Of a stretch of 64,000 nt of DNA, positions 28,115 through 36,031 are shown piece by piece. Within the stretch, counting starts at the first letter, position 1. The number at the start of each line of letters is the position of its first letter. Location: contig NZ_JAERVO010000007.1 in the NCBI RefSeq assembly GCF_016798325.1, forward strand, positions 186,001-250,000, given 5' to 3'. The notes under the pieces were generated by a model, which searched no databases, was not told the origin of the DNA, and saw nothing but the letters and a program-made list of their open reading frames with translations. Origin of the DNA: Marinobacter mangrovi (lineage in GTDB: Bacteria; Pseudomonadota; Gammaproteobacteria; Pseudomonadales; Oleiphilaceae). The position numbers and the translations under genes are program-made.

Positions 28115-28231
28115 GTCTGTCCGCTGCAAAGCCCAAGAGGGGCGTGTTTGGGGACAGACCGCAGGGGAAAAGGTTCGCTTTGCCCCGAAAGACACTTGCG
28201 GAAACCGGTACACATTGTAGCCGAAAACGGC
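28115..28231. ncRNA. candidate structured RNA segment
   Basis: Three consecutive stem-loops: GTCTGTC (28115-28121) with GACAGAC (28153-28159) plus inner CCCAA/TTGGG; GGGG-A-AAAG (28164-28172) with CTTT-G-CCCC (28178-28186); and GCCG-AAAA-CGGC (28220-28231). There is no coding frame of note. Transcription and strand are unknown, so this is a candidate only. Confidence 0.25.
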
Positions 28232-28298
28232 GCGTCTTGGGGGGCCTGTTGGGCGATCGCATCGTCGGCCGTTTGCCCGGATCATTCTCTCCGAGCAG

Positions 28299-28358
28299 CA
28301 ATGGGTGGGTTCCCACACATTGCCCTGTCAGGGGTGGGTGAAAAATGACCCATTGCTG
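28299..28358. promoter_or_regulatory. dyad cluster, probable enhancer (EBP) sites
   Basis: CAATGGGTGGGT (28299-28310) and TCCCACACATTG (28311-28322) form a dyad matching at 10 of 12 positions. CCCTG-T-CAGGG follows (28323-28333). Then CAGGGGTGGGTG/GACCCATTGCTG (28330-28341 and 28347-28358) is a second, weaker dyad. CAGCAATGGGT (28296-28306) and ACCCATTGCTG (28348-28358) are also a perfect inverted pair. They sit about 85-145 bp upstream of the expected start site, the normal distance for NtrC/DctD-type activators. Confidence 0.55.
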
Positions 28359-28417
28359 ACTATGTTCTATTGTGACGGTTTCCGCTGGGGCCAGGAAAGT
28401 CGCGAATTCTACGGATC

Positions 28418-28433
28418 TGGCCTGTAGTTTGCT
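28418..28433 (+). promoter_or_regulatory. sigma54 (-24/-12) promoter
   Basis: TGGCCTGTAGTTTGCT: GG (28419-28420) and GC (28431-28432) are separated by exactly 10 bases, with TGGC and TTTGCT flanks close to the consensus TGGCACG-N4-TTGCW. Start site expected near 28443, about 90 bases before the TAXI binding-protein ATG. The locus also encodes a sigma54-dependent activator. Confidence 0.75.
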
Positions 28434-28532
28434 GTGAGTGGACTGCGCATGACTGGGGAGCCTCTGAAGCACTCGACGACTTCGACTTCAGACGCTCTCG
28501 AATAATGACAATGACATTCAGGAGCAAAAACA

Positions 28533-29510
28533 ATGAAATTACAGTCCCTGCTGGCGGCTTCGTTCGCCTCGGCACTGATCGTATCCGCTTCCGCGTCCGC
28601 GCAGGACCGTTCCGACTGGCCCGAAAAGTTCACCGTCGGTACAGCCAGTCAGGGCGGTACTTACTTCGCCTATGGTTCTGGCTGGGCTCACTTCATTTCC
28701 GAAAACCTGGGCGTCTCCGGCGGTGCTGAAATCACCGGTGGCCCGATGCAGAACATGGCGCTGGTCCATACCGGCGACCTGAAGTTCGGCCTGACCACGC
28801 TGGGCCCCGCCCAGGAATCCATCGATGGCAACAGCCCGCTGGCTCCGGGCATGAAGATGGACAACGTCTGTGCCATGTTCCCGATGTACCAGACGCCGTT
28901 CTCGGTCACCGCACTGGCCAGCTCCGGCATCAAGTCCATTTCCGACATTCCCGACGGCGCCAAGATTGGTTTCGGTCCGGCCGGTTCCACCTCCGACACC
29001 TACTTCCCGAAGATGATGGATGCCCTGGGCGTGAAGTACGAGCGTCGTAACGGCAGTTGGTCGGACCTGGGTGGTCAGCTGCAGGACGGCCTGATCGACG
29101 TGGTCGCGTTCGCGGCGGGTATCCCGATTCCGGCGGTTAGCCAGCTGGAAGTGCAGACCGATGTGAACATCATCGGCATGACGGACGAAGAGCAGCAGAA
29201 AATCCTGAACAACTTCCCGGTGTCCAAGTTCGAAATCCCGGCCAGCACCTACCAGTCGCTGGACAAGCCGTCCAACGTCGTTTCCATGTGGAACTTCGCC
29301 ATCGCCAACTGTGACGTACCGGAAGACTTCGTGTACGAGATGACCAAGCTGACCATGGAAAACAACGACAAGATGGTGGGCATCCACAAGGCCGCCAAGT
29401 CGTCCATTCCGGAGAACTACAGCAAGAACACCGTTCTGCCGTGGCATCCGGGTGCCGCTCGCTGGTTCAACGAGCACGGCTACAAGATCGACGACAGCCA
29501 GATCAAGTAA
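28533..29510 (+). CDS. TAXI family TRAP transporter binding protein
   Basis: A 325-residue periplasmic solute-binding protein of the TAXI (TRAP-associated extracytoplasmic immunogenic) type. Sec signal peptide about 1-23 (SASASA/QD). Mature N-terminus FTVGTASQGGTYFAYGSGWA (about 33-52) is the TAXI hallmark, followed by EITGGPMQNMALVHTGDLKF (about 66-85), GAKIGFGPAGSTSDTYFPKM and LIDVVAFAAGIPIPAVSQLE (about 188-207). AGGAGC precedes the ATG. It is followed by the fused permease and a two-component system. The ligand is unknown; family members bind glutamate, 2-oxoglutarate or other acids. Confidence 0.92.
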   Translation: MKLQSLLAASFASALIVSASASAQDRSDWPEKFTVGTASQGGTYFAYGSGWAHFISENLGVSGGAEITGGPMQNMALVHTGDLKFGLTTLGPAQESIDGNSPLAPGMKMDNVCAMFPMYQTPFSVTALASSGIKSISDIPDGAKIGFGPAGSTSDTYFPKMMDALGVKYERRNGSWSDLGGQLQDGLIDVVAFAAGIPIPAVSQLEVQTDVNIIGMTDEEQQKILNNFPVSKFEIPASTYQSLDKPSNVVSMWNFAIANCDVPEDFVYEMTKLTMENNDKMVGIHKAAKSSIPENYSKNTVLPWHPGAARWFNEHGYKIDDSQIK

Positions 29511-29538
29511 GCCCCCTGTCGCGCCCGCGACAGTCGCA

Positions 29539-29560
29539 GGACCGGCCAGCCGGCCGGTCC
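29539..29560 (+). other. intercistronic hairpin
   Basis: GGACCGGCC (29539-29547), loop AGCC, GGCCGGTCC (29552-29560): a perfect 9-bp stem just after the TAXI binding-protein gene, upstream of the terminator-like hairpin. Probably protects the upstream message from 3' decay. Confidence 0.55.
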
Positions 29561-29573
29561 GCTTCCTGGCTTC

Positions 29574-29598
29574 TGGCCGCCTTCCGGCCATTTTTCTT
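29574..29598 (+). terminator. partial terminator between TAXI binding protein and permease
   Basis: TGGCCG, loop CCTTC, CGGCCA (29585-29590), followed by TTTTTCTTT. As in the glycolate TRAP locus, it should let the binding protein be made in excess over the permease. Confidence 0.72.
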
Positions 29599-29615
29599 TC
29601 CGATCAGGTTGCATC

Positions 29616-31808
29616 ATGACTACTGATACCCACGACAAGAATCCGTCTCCGGCCGCACCGGAAGACGATCACATGCTGGCCCATGGTGTGGATGAAGAAC
29701 CGGTTGAGTCCAACCGCCGCCTTTACACCGGCTGGATGTTGCAGGCCGTTATCGTCCTGTCGATTGCCTACTCGGCTTTCCACCTGTATTCCCTGAACAT
29801 CGCGCCGATGGAGACCTGGTCCTTCCGGATCGTGCACGTCTGTGGCGCCCTGATTCTCGGCTTCCTCCTCTACACTGGCGCCCAGTTCGTGTCCGGGCAA
29901 GAGGGCGAGGCCCGTCATCGCTGGACCACCTGGATCGCTGCGGTCCTGATGTTGCCGGCGCTGTATACCCTGTACCAGACCTTCAATTTTCACCAGATGA
30001 TTGCCGCCGGCACCATGCGGCTGCCGCCGGACCTGGAAACCTGGCATTTCGGCTGGCCGCTGCTCGTCGCCACCGCCGGTGCGATCGTCCTGAGCTGGTT
30101 CCACCAGCGTGACCGGGCCGCCTTCAGCCTGCCGGACCTGGTGCTGATCCTGTGCTCCATCGCCACGGCGGCATACTTCCTGGAGGTCTATAACACCGCC
30201 ATGCGCATGAGCACCGGTACCTCCTTTGCGCCCATTGGCATCTCCTTCGCAGCCATTGCCGGCACCGCGCTGATCATGGAAATGACCCGCCGGGTCGCCG
30301 GTCTGGCGCTGGTGGTCATTGCCCTGATCTTCCTGGCCTATGTGTTCCTCGGCCCCTATCTGCCGGGCTTCCTGAGCTATCCGGGTCTGTCGATCCAGCG
30401 CTTCTTCAGCCAGGTCTACACCGATGCGGGTGTGCTCGGGCCGACCACCGCCGTGTCGTCGACCTACATTATCCTGTTCATCATCTTTGCCGCCTTCCTG
30501 CAGGCGTCCAAGGTGGGTGATTATTTCGTCAACTTCGCCTTTGCCTGCGCCGGCCGCTCCCGCGGCGGCCCCGCCAAGGTGGCGATTTTCGCGTCCGGTC
30601 TGATGGGCATGATCAACGGCACCAGTGCCGGTAACGTGGTCTCCACCGGTTCGCTGACCATCCCGCTGATGAAGCGAGTGGGTTACCGTAAACAGACCGC
30701 CGGTGCGGTCGAAGCCGCAGCCTCCACCGGTGGGCAGATCATGCCGCCGATCATGGGCGCCGGCGCCTTCATCATGGCGGAAATCACCGGTATCCCCTAC
30801 ACCGACATTGCCATCGCGGCGATCATCCCGGCGATCCTCTACTTCGCCTCCGTGTTCTTCATGGTGGACTTTGAAGCCGCCAAGCTGGGCATGCGCGGTA
30901 TGCGCTCCGACGAACTGCCGCGGTTCAAGACGCTGGCCAAGCAGATCTACCTGTTCGCGCCCATCCTGATCCTGGTGGTGGCCCTGTTCATGGGCTACTC
31001 GGTGATCCGCGCCGGTACCCTGGCGATGGTCTCGGCCGTGGTGGTGAGCTGGCTGTCGCCTCACAAGATGGGTATTCGCTCGATCCTGCACGCGTTGGAA
31101 CTGGCCGGCATCATGTCGATCCAGATCATCGCGGTGTGTGCCTGCGCCGGTGTGATCGTCGGCGTCATCTCGCTGACCGGCGTCGGTGCCCGTTTTTCGG
31201 CGCTGCTGCTGAGCGTGGCTGAACACAGCCAGCTGCTGGCGCTGGTCTTCGCCATGCTGATTTCCATCATGCTGGGGATGGGCATGCCGACCACGGCCGC
31301 CTACGCCGTCGCCGCCTCGGTGGTCGCACCGGGTCTGGTGCAGCTGGGTATCGAGCCGCTGACCGCGCACTTCTTCGTGTTCTACTTCGCGGTGGTGTCG
31401 GCGATCACGCCGCCAGTGGCGCTCGCGTCCTACGCCGCCGCCGGGATATCCGGCGCCAATGCGATGGAGACATCGGTGGCGTCGTTCCGGATTGGCCTGG
31501 CTGCGTTCATCGTGCCGTTCATGTTCTTCTACAACGGCGCCCTGCTGATGGACGCCAGCGTCCTGGCCATCGCCCGCGCGCTGATCACCGCCACCTTCGG
31601 GGTGTACCTGCTGTCGGGTGCGGTGCAAGGCTGGATCTTCCAGGCCGGTGCACCCCGCCTGACCCGTCTGCTGTTGCTGGCGGCGGCCCTGATGATGATC
31701 GCCGGTGGCTGGATCTCCGACCTGGCGGGCATCGCCCTGGCGGTGGTCACCTACTTCATGCAGAAGCAGCGGCGTCCGGATCATGGCAAGACCGTGGGAG
31801 CCTCGTGA
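29616..31808 (+). CDS. TAXI-type TRAP transporter fused permease (DctQM)
   Basis: A 726-residue inner-membrane protein in which the small (DctQ-like) and large (DctM-like) permease units are fused, the normal state for TAXI systems. The first ~240 residues contain the DctQ-like helices (from about residue 38); the DctM part has VSSTYIILFIIFAAFLQASK (about 283-302), FASGLMGMINGTSAGNVVST (about 325-344), AAASTGGQIMPPIMGAGAFI (about 367-386) and MLGMGMPTTAAYAVAASVVA near 551-570. About 18-20 hydrophobic segments in all. It follows the binding-protein gene after two hairpins. Confidence 0.93.
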   Translation: MTTDTHDKNPSPAAPEDDHMLAHGVDEEPVESNRRLYTGWMLQAVIVLSIAYSAFHLYSLNIAPMETWSFRIVHVCGALILGFLLYTGAQFVSGQEGEARHRWTTWIAAVLMLPALYTLYQTFNFHQMIAAGTMRLPPDLETWHFGWPLLVATAGAIVLSWFHQRDRAAFSLPDLVLILCSIATAAYFLEVYNTAMRMSTGTSFAPIGISFAAIAGTALIMEMTRRVAGLALVVIALIFLAYVFLGPYLPGFLSYPGLSIQRFFSQVYTDAGVLGPTTAVSSTYIILFIIFAAFLQASKVGDYFVNFAFACAGRSRGGPAKVAIFASGLMGMINGTSAGNVVSTGSLTIPLMKRVGYRKQTAGAVEAAASTGGQIMPPIMGAGAFIMAEITGIPYTDIAIAAIIPAILYFASVFFMVDFEAAKLGMRGMRSDELPRFKTLAKQIYLFAPILILVVALFMGYSVIRAGTLAMVSAVVVSWLSPHKMGIRSILHALELAGIMSIQIIAVCACAGVIVGVISLTGVGARFSALLLSVAEHSQLLALVFAMLISIMLGMGMPTTAAYAVAASVVAPGLVQLGIEPLTAHFFVFYFAVVSAITPPVALASYAAAGISGANAMETSVASFRIGLAAFIVPFMFFYNGALLMDASVLAIARALITATFGVYLLSGAVQGWIFQAGAPRLTRLLLLAAALMMIAGGWISDLAGIALAVVTYFMQKQRRPDHGKTVGAS

Positions 31809-31836
31809 TCCTCCGGTGACCCGTCACCACACGGGC

Positions 31837-31868
31837 AACAACCGGTCGGCCGCACCCGGCCGGTTGTT
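31837..31868 (+). other. hairpin between TAXI permease and sensor kinase genes
   Basis: AACAACCGG (31837-31845) pairs perfectly with CCGGTTGTT (31860-31868), with further GC pairing inside. It is followed by only a broken T-run, so it may be a weak terminator reducing expression of the regulators relative to the transporter. Confidence 0.55.
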
Positions 31869-31920
31869 CCTTGCCCGCCTCAGGGGTAGGCTTGCCTCGG
31901 ACATTCATAAGCAGGCATCC

Positions 31921-33726
31921 ATGACCTACCGACTCTGGGCAGTACTCCTTTTCCTCGTGACGATCGGCTTTTCCTGGCTGCTCGGCGGCTGGGCCGGCTA
32001 TCGGATGCTGGAACAGGAAGCCCACGAGGAATCCTTCCGCTACACCCAGCTCGTGGCCAACGAGCTCAAGCGCTATCGGCCGATTCCCGAACTCATGGCC
32101 GAACATCCGCTGATGGAAAACGTCCTGCTGAATCCGGACAACCAGCGCCTGATCCTCGAGGCCAACGAGGAAATGAAGCGTATGGCCAACATCGTCGGCA
32201 GTTCCGACGTGTACCTGATGGACCGCACCGGCTTCACCATCGCCGCCAACAATTACCAGCGCCGGGACAGCTTTATCGGCCGGGTATTCGATTTCCGCCC
32301 CTATTTCCAGGACGCCATGCGCACGGGCGACTCGGCGGTGTATTTTGCGCTGGGCACCACGTCCGATATCCGGGGCCTGTATTTTTCCCACCCGGTGAAA
32401 AACGGACGGGGCGACATTCTCGGCGTTATCGCTGTGAAGGTGCAGGTGAACGAACTGGAATCCCAATGGCAGCGGCCGGCCTCCCTGCACGATGCGGAAA
32501 TGGTGGTGCTGGACGATGACGGCATCAGCTTCCTGTCGAGCCGGAAGGACTGGCTGTACCGGGATTTCGATCGCCAGTCGCCCAATCCCGCGCCGAGCCT
32601 GCGTTACCCCAACCGGGACCTGGCGCCCATGGCGATCACGCCGCTGGGTCAGCCCTGGGGCGTGTCGGCCAAGGTGGCCCGCATCCACGTCAGCGAACCG
32701 GGTGTCGACCAGGACTACCTGCAATTGCGTACCCCGCTGCCGCGGATGGACTGGACCCTGCAGGTCATGGTCAGCACCCAGCCAATCCTGTGGATCCGCA
32801 TCCAGTTCCTGATTGGCGGCTTCATGCTGTTCCTCGGGATTTTCCTGACCTGGCTGTATTTGCGGGAGCGCTATCGCCGGGAGGCGGAGCTCGCCCAGCG
32901 CGGCGAACAGCTGGAGAAACGGGTGGCCGAGCGCACCGCTGACCTGGAGAACACCAACCAGCAGCTGCTGGAAGAGATCCGCCAGCGGGAAGAGGCCCAG
33001 GACGAACTCAAGGAAACCCAGCAGGAGCTGATCCAAGCGGCCAAACTGGCGGTATTGGGGCAAATGTCCGCGGGTTTGAATCACGAGATGAACCAGCCAC
33101 TCACCGCCATCCAGACCTACGCCCGCAACAGTCGACGCTTCCTGGAGCGGGGCGAGACGGCGATGGTGGACGCCAACCTGCAGGAAATCGCCAGTCTGTG
33201 CCTGAAGATGGCGGAGCTGACCCGGCAGTTCAAAGTCTTCGCCCGCAAGTCCGAAGGCCCGCCGTCGTCCATTGACCTGCGCCAGCCCATCGACGCGGCG
33301 TTGAAGATCATCACCGCCCAGGAGAACAGCGAGGGTGTCACCATCGACTGGCAGCGCCCGGACGAGCCCGTCATGATCCACGGCGACCTGATCCGCATCG
33401 AGCAGGTGATGGTGAACCTGATCGCCAATGCCGTGCAGGCGGTGGAGGGCGTGGACGACCCGCGCATCACCATCGATATCCGCTCGGACGACGACGGCTG
33501 GCAGTGCCGGATCCGGGATAACGGGTCGGGCCTGCCGGCCAACACCGAGCAGGTCTTCGAACCGTTCTTTACCACCAAATCCATGAAGCAGGGGCTGGGC
33601 CTCGGTCTGTCCATCTCGCGCCAGATCGTGGACGCGCAGGGCGGTCGCCTGACTGGGCACAATCGCAACGACGGCGACGGTGCTGAATTCATCCTCACTC
33701 TGACCCGACGGGAGACCGTGGAATGA
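31921..33726 (+). CDS. DctB-like sensor histidine kinase
   Basis: A 601-residue membrane sensor of the C4-dicarboxylate-sensor (DctB) class. TM1 about 6-26; periplasmic double-Cache (PDC) domain about 30-285 (DVYLMDRTGFTIAANNYQRR and GRVFDFRPYFQDAM are typical); TM2 about 291-313; coiled coil about 320-375; HisKA with the phospho-acceptor His388 in LNHEMNQPLTAIQTYARNS; HATPase with NLIANAVQAVEG, DNGSGLP and GLGLGLSISRQIV. I place the start at the ATG at 31921, just before TM1. Coupled by ATGA to the response regulator. It probably senses the substrate of the adjacent TAXI transporter. Confidence 0.93.
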   Translation: MTYRLWAVLLFLVTIGFSWLLGGWAGYRMLEQEAHEESFRYTQLVANELKRYRPIPELMAEHPLMENVLLNPDNQRLILEANEEMKRMANIVGSSDVYLMDRTGFTIAANNYQRRDSFIGRVFDFRPYFQDAMRTGDSAVYFALGTTSDIRGLYFSHPVKNGRGDILGVIAVKVQVNELESQWQRPASLHDAEMVVLDDDGISFLSSRKDWLYRDFDRQSPNPAPSLRYPNRDLAPMAITPLGQPWGVSAKVARIHVSEPGVDQDYLQLRTPLPRMDWTLQVMVSTQPILWIRIQFLIGGFMLFLGIFLTWLYLRERYRREAELAQRGEQLEKRVAERTADLENTNQQLLEEIRQREEAQDELKETQQELIQAAKLAVLGQMSAGLNHEMNQPLTAIQTYARNSRRFLERGETAMVDANLQEIASLCLKMAELTRQFKVFARKSEGPPSSIDLRQPIDAALKIITAQENSEGVTIDWQRPDEPVMIHGDLIRIEQVMVNLIANAVQAVEGVDDPRITIDIRSDDDGWQCRIRDNGSGLPANTEQVFEPFFTTKSMKQGLGLGLSISRQIVDAQGGRLTGHNRNDGDGAEFILTLTRRETVE

Positions 33727-35075
33727 CCCAGACCGACGTGATCTTTATCGACGATGAGGATTCCATTCGCCACGCCATGGCCCAGACCCTATCGCTGGAA
33801 GACCTGGGGGTGGCCTGCTACGCCGATGCGCCTTCGGCCCTGCGCCAGATCGATCCGGACTACACCGGGGTGATCCTGTGCGACTACAACATGCCGGGCA
33901 TGGACGGGCTGGAACTGCTGGACCAGGTCCAGGCGATGGATGCGGCCATTCCCGTCATCATCCTCACCGGCCAGGGGGACATCAGCACCGCGGTGTCCGC
34001 CATGCAGCGCGGTGCCTACGATTTCATCGAGAAGCCGTTCGACCACGACGAGCTGATCGAACTGCTGCGCCACGCCCTGGAGAAGCGCCACCTGGCACTG
34101 GAGAACCGCCGGCTCAAGGCCCAACTGCGCCAACTGGCCCGGCCGGGGCCGCGGATTCTCGGCGACTCTCCGGCCATGCAGAAGGTGATCGCCACGGTAG
34201 AACCCCTGCTGGACATCTCCGCCAACATCCTGGTGTTCGGTGAGACCGGCTCGGGCAAGGACGCGCTGGCCCGTTTCATTCATGAGAACAGCCCGCGCAG
34301 CACCCACAACTTTGTTGCCATCAACTGCGGCGCAGTGCCGGAAAACCTGATCGAGAGCGAGCTGTTCGGGCACGAGGCGGGGGCGTTCACCGGGGCCGAC
34401 AAGCGCCGCATCGGCAAGATCGAACACGCCGACAAGGGCACCCTGTTCCTGGATGAAGTCGAGAGCATGCCGATGGCCCTGCAGGTGAAATTGCTGCGGG
34501 TGCTGGAGGAGCGCAAGGTGGAGCGCCTGGGCAGCAACACGCCGCTGGATGTGGACGTGCGGGTGATCGCGGCCACCAAGTCCGATCTGAAGCAGCTCAG
34601 CGACGAAGGCGAATTCCGCGCCGATCTCTACTACCGCCTCAACGTGGTGAAGGTGGACATCCCGCCCCTGCGGGAGCGCAAGGAAGACATCCCGGTGCTG
34701 TTCCACCACTTCGTACTGATTGCCGCCGCGCGTTACGACCGGGAGAGCGTGCCGCTGGACGCCGAGCAGGCCGCCCGACTGATGCAGCACACCTGGCCGG
34801 GCAACGTGCGGGAGTTGCGCAACCTGGCGGAACGCTACGTGCTGCTGGGCGCGCCGGCGCTGGATGAAACCGGTGTGGCGGTTTCCGACAACGTCCCCGG
34901 CCGGCGCACCCTGAGCGAGATGATGGACGCCTTCGAACGGTCGGCCATCGTCAGCGCCCTGAACGCCTGCCAGGGCAGCCTCAAGGACACCATGGTGCAG
35001 CTGGGCATTGCCCGAAAAACGCTGTACGACAAGATGAAGAAGCACGGGCTCGACAAGGCCGAGTTCCGGGAATAA
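33723..35075 (+). CDS. DctD-like sigma54-dependent response regulator
   Basis: A 450-residue NtrC-family regulator. Receiver domain 1-120 with acidic DDED and the phosphorylation site Asp54 (ILCDYNMPGMDG). AAA+ domain about 140-380 with Walker A GETGSGKD, the sigma54-contact loop GAFTGA, and Walker B GTLFLDEVESM. Fis-type HTH at the C-terminus (GSLKDTMVQLGIARKTLYDK). It should activate the -24/-12 promoter of the TAXI transporter upon phosphorylation by the adjacent kinase, with which it overlaps by 4 bases. The DctB/DctD pairing is known for dicarboxylate uptake; here the partner transporter is TAXI rather than DctPQM or DctA. Confidence 0.94.
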   Translation: MTQTDVIFIDDEDSIRHAMAQTLSLEDLGVACYADAPSALRQIDPDYTGVILCDYNMPGMDGLELLDQVQAMDAAIPVIILTGQGDISTAVSAMQRGAYDFIEKPFDHDELIELLRHALEKRHLALENRRLKAQLRQLARPGPRILGDSPAMQKVIATVEPLLDISANILVFGETGSGKDALARFIHENSPRSTHNFVAINCGAVPENLIESELFGHEAGAFTGADKRRIGKIEHADKGTLFLDEVESMPMALQVKLLRVLEERKVERLGSNTPLDVDVRVIAATKSDLKQLSDEGEFRADLYYRLNVVKVDIPPLRERKEDIPVLFHHFVLIAAARYDRESVPLDAEQAARLMQHTWPGNVRELRNLAERYVLLGAPALDETGVAVSDNVPGRRTLSEMMDAFERSAIVSALNACQGSLKDTMVQLGIARKTLYDKMKKHGLDKAEFRE

Positions 35076-35083
35076 TCGGAATA

Positions 35084-35099
35084 CTGTTTTTATATACAG
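35084..35099. promoter_or_regulatory. SOS box (LexA operator)
   Basis: CTGTTTTTATATACAG matches the enterobacterial/pseudomonad LexA consensus CTGT-N8-ACAG exactly, within the longer symmetrical frame TACTGT...ACAGTA (35082-35101). It ends 73 bases before the yebG start; a -10-like TATTCT lies at 35111. Confidence 0.9.
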
Positions 35100-35172
35100 T
35101 ATTTGGGTGCTATTCTTGCCTCTACTTTTTCGTTGAACGCTGCTCACGTAGCGATAACAGGAGAAACGCAGT

Positions 35173-35454
35173 ATGGCTGTTCAAGCGTTGTATTTCTCGG
35201 AGAGGGACGGGCAAGAGATGGCATTGAAGAACCCCGACAAGATGCTCTTCACCAACAAGGCGGATGCCGATGCCCGTGACCGGATGCTGGAGTTGTCCGA
35301 GGAAATTATGGTATTTCTTCAGTCCCGGGTTGAGGGTTTGTCGGACGACCTGGCCGAGCAGTGTGCCCTGAGCATTGCCCAGAAAAAGGACCTGTTCCAG
35401 AAAGCCCTCAAGAAGCCCTCATTACTGAACGCATCCAGGGAAGACAGTGAGTAG
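35173..35454 (+). CDS. yebG: YebG family SOS-inducible protein
   Basis: A 93-residue protein recognised as YebG by its start MAVQALYFSERDGQEM, the central FTNKADADARDRMLELSEEI (about 26-45) and the LSIAQKKDLFQKALKK segment, in the order and spacing of E. coli YebG. YebG is a small LexA-regulated protein of unknown function induced by DNA damage. The consensus LexA box upstream supports the assignment. AGGAGA precedes the ATG. The META lipoprotein gene starts 6 bases after its stop and may be co-induced. Confidence 0.9.
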   Translation: MAVQALYFSERDGQEMALKNPDKMLFTNKADADARDRMLELSEEIMVFLQSRVEGLSDDLAEQCALSIAQKKDLFQKALKKPSLLNASREDSE

Positions 35455-35460
35455 ACAGCG

Positions 35461-36015
35461 ATGACCCGAAACCCTCTGGCACAGCTCGGACTGTGGATGA
35501 TGCGCGGCCTGCAAGACCGGGCATCGGCCTCTCATGGATTGTGGCAGGGGAGATCGGGACGGCCAGGCCGGGGCAACGGATGGCTTGCCATCGTGCTGGC
35601 CGCCGGCCTGCTGAGTGCCTGCACCACGGTGCCGGTGGAGGATGAATCCACGGCACCGAAAGTCAGCTTTACCAACACCATCTGGCGCCTGGTGCATGTG
35701 GGCGGCAACAAGGTGGCACCTCCCGAGCCGGACGGTCAGGCCCCGTTTATCATCTTCCTCGACGATGGCCGCGTGGGTGGTTTTGCCGGCTGTAATCACT
35801 TCAAGGGCACCTACGCGGTGGTAAACGGGGAGTTCCGTTTCACCGAGATGGCGGCGACCCGTGACGTGTGTCCAAACGATCCGGTGGAAGGGCCCTACAT
35901 GAAGGCGATGCGCCAGACCGTTGGCGTGAAACAGGACAACGACGAACTGCTCCTGCTCAACAAGTCCGGTCAGCCACTGGCCGTGCTCAAGGCACAGGTA
36001 AAGCGGCTCAAGTAG
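35461..36015 (+). CDS. META domain (HslJ-like) lipoprotein
   Basis: A 184-residue protein with a META domain (about 68-180): FTNTIWRLVHVGGNKVAP, FIIFLDDGRVGGFAGCNHFK and EGPYMKAMRQTVGVKQDNDE. HslJ is a META protein linked to heat and novobiocin response in E. coli. A lipobox LLSAC precedes it (Cys at about 54) after a hydrophobic stretch WLAIVLAAGLLSAC. The 40-residue charged leader before that is unusually long, so the true start may lie downstream (for instance a TTG at 35539); I cannot decide. It sits 6 bases after yebG, so it may be read from the SOS promoter. Confidence 0.8.
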   Translation: MTRNPLAQLGLWMMRGLQDRASASHGLWQGRSGRPGRGNGWLAIVLAAGLLSACTTVPVEDESTAPKVSFTNTIWRLVHVGGNKVAPPEPDGQAPFIIFLDDGRVGGFAGCNHFKGTYAVVNGEFRFTEMAATRDVCPNDPVEGPYMKAMRQTVGVKQDNDELLLLNKSGQPLAVLKAQVKRLK

Positions 36016-36031
36016 CTTCAGTGAGGGCTGT

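Larger units (their letters stand above)
27619..28532. other. 0.9-kb intergenic region with several stem-loops
   Basis: 914 bases between divergent icd and the TAXI binding-protein gene without a convincing protein gene. It contains a long hairpin at 27796-27840, a cluster of stem-loops at 28115-28231, and, near the right end, dyads (28299-28358) and a sigma54 promoter (28418-28433). Short open frames here lack ribosome-binding sites and family character. Confidence 0.6.

Noticed and set aside
29604-31784. A 726-residue minus-strand open frame antisense to the TAXI permease
   Set aside because: Mirror of the real permease gene; composition dominated by His, Arg, Gly and Gln with no recognisable domain.
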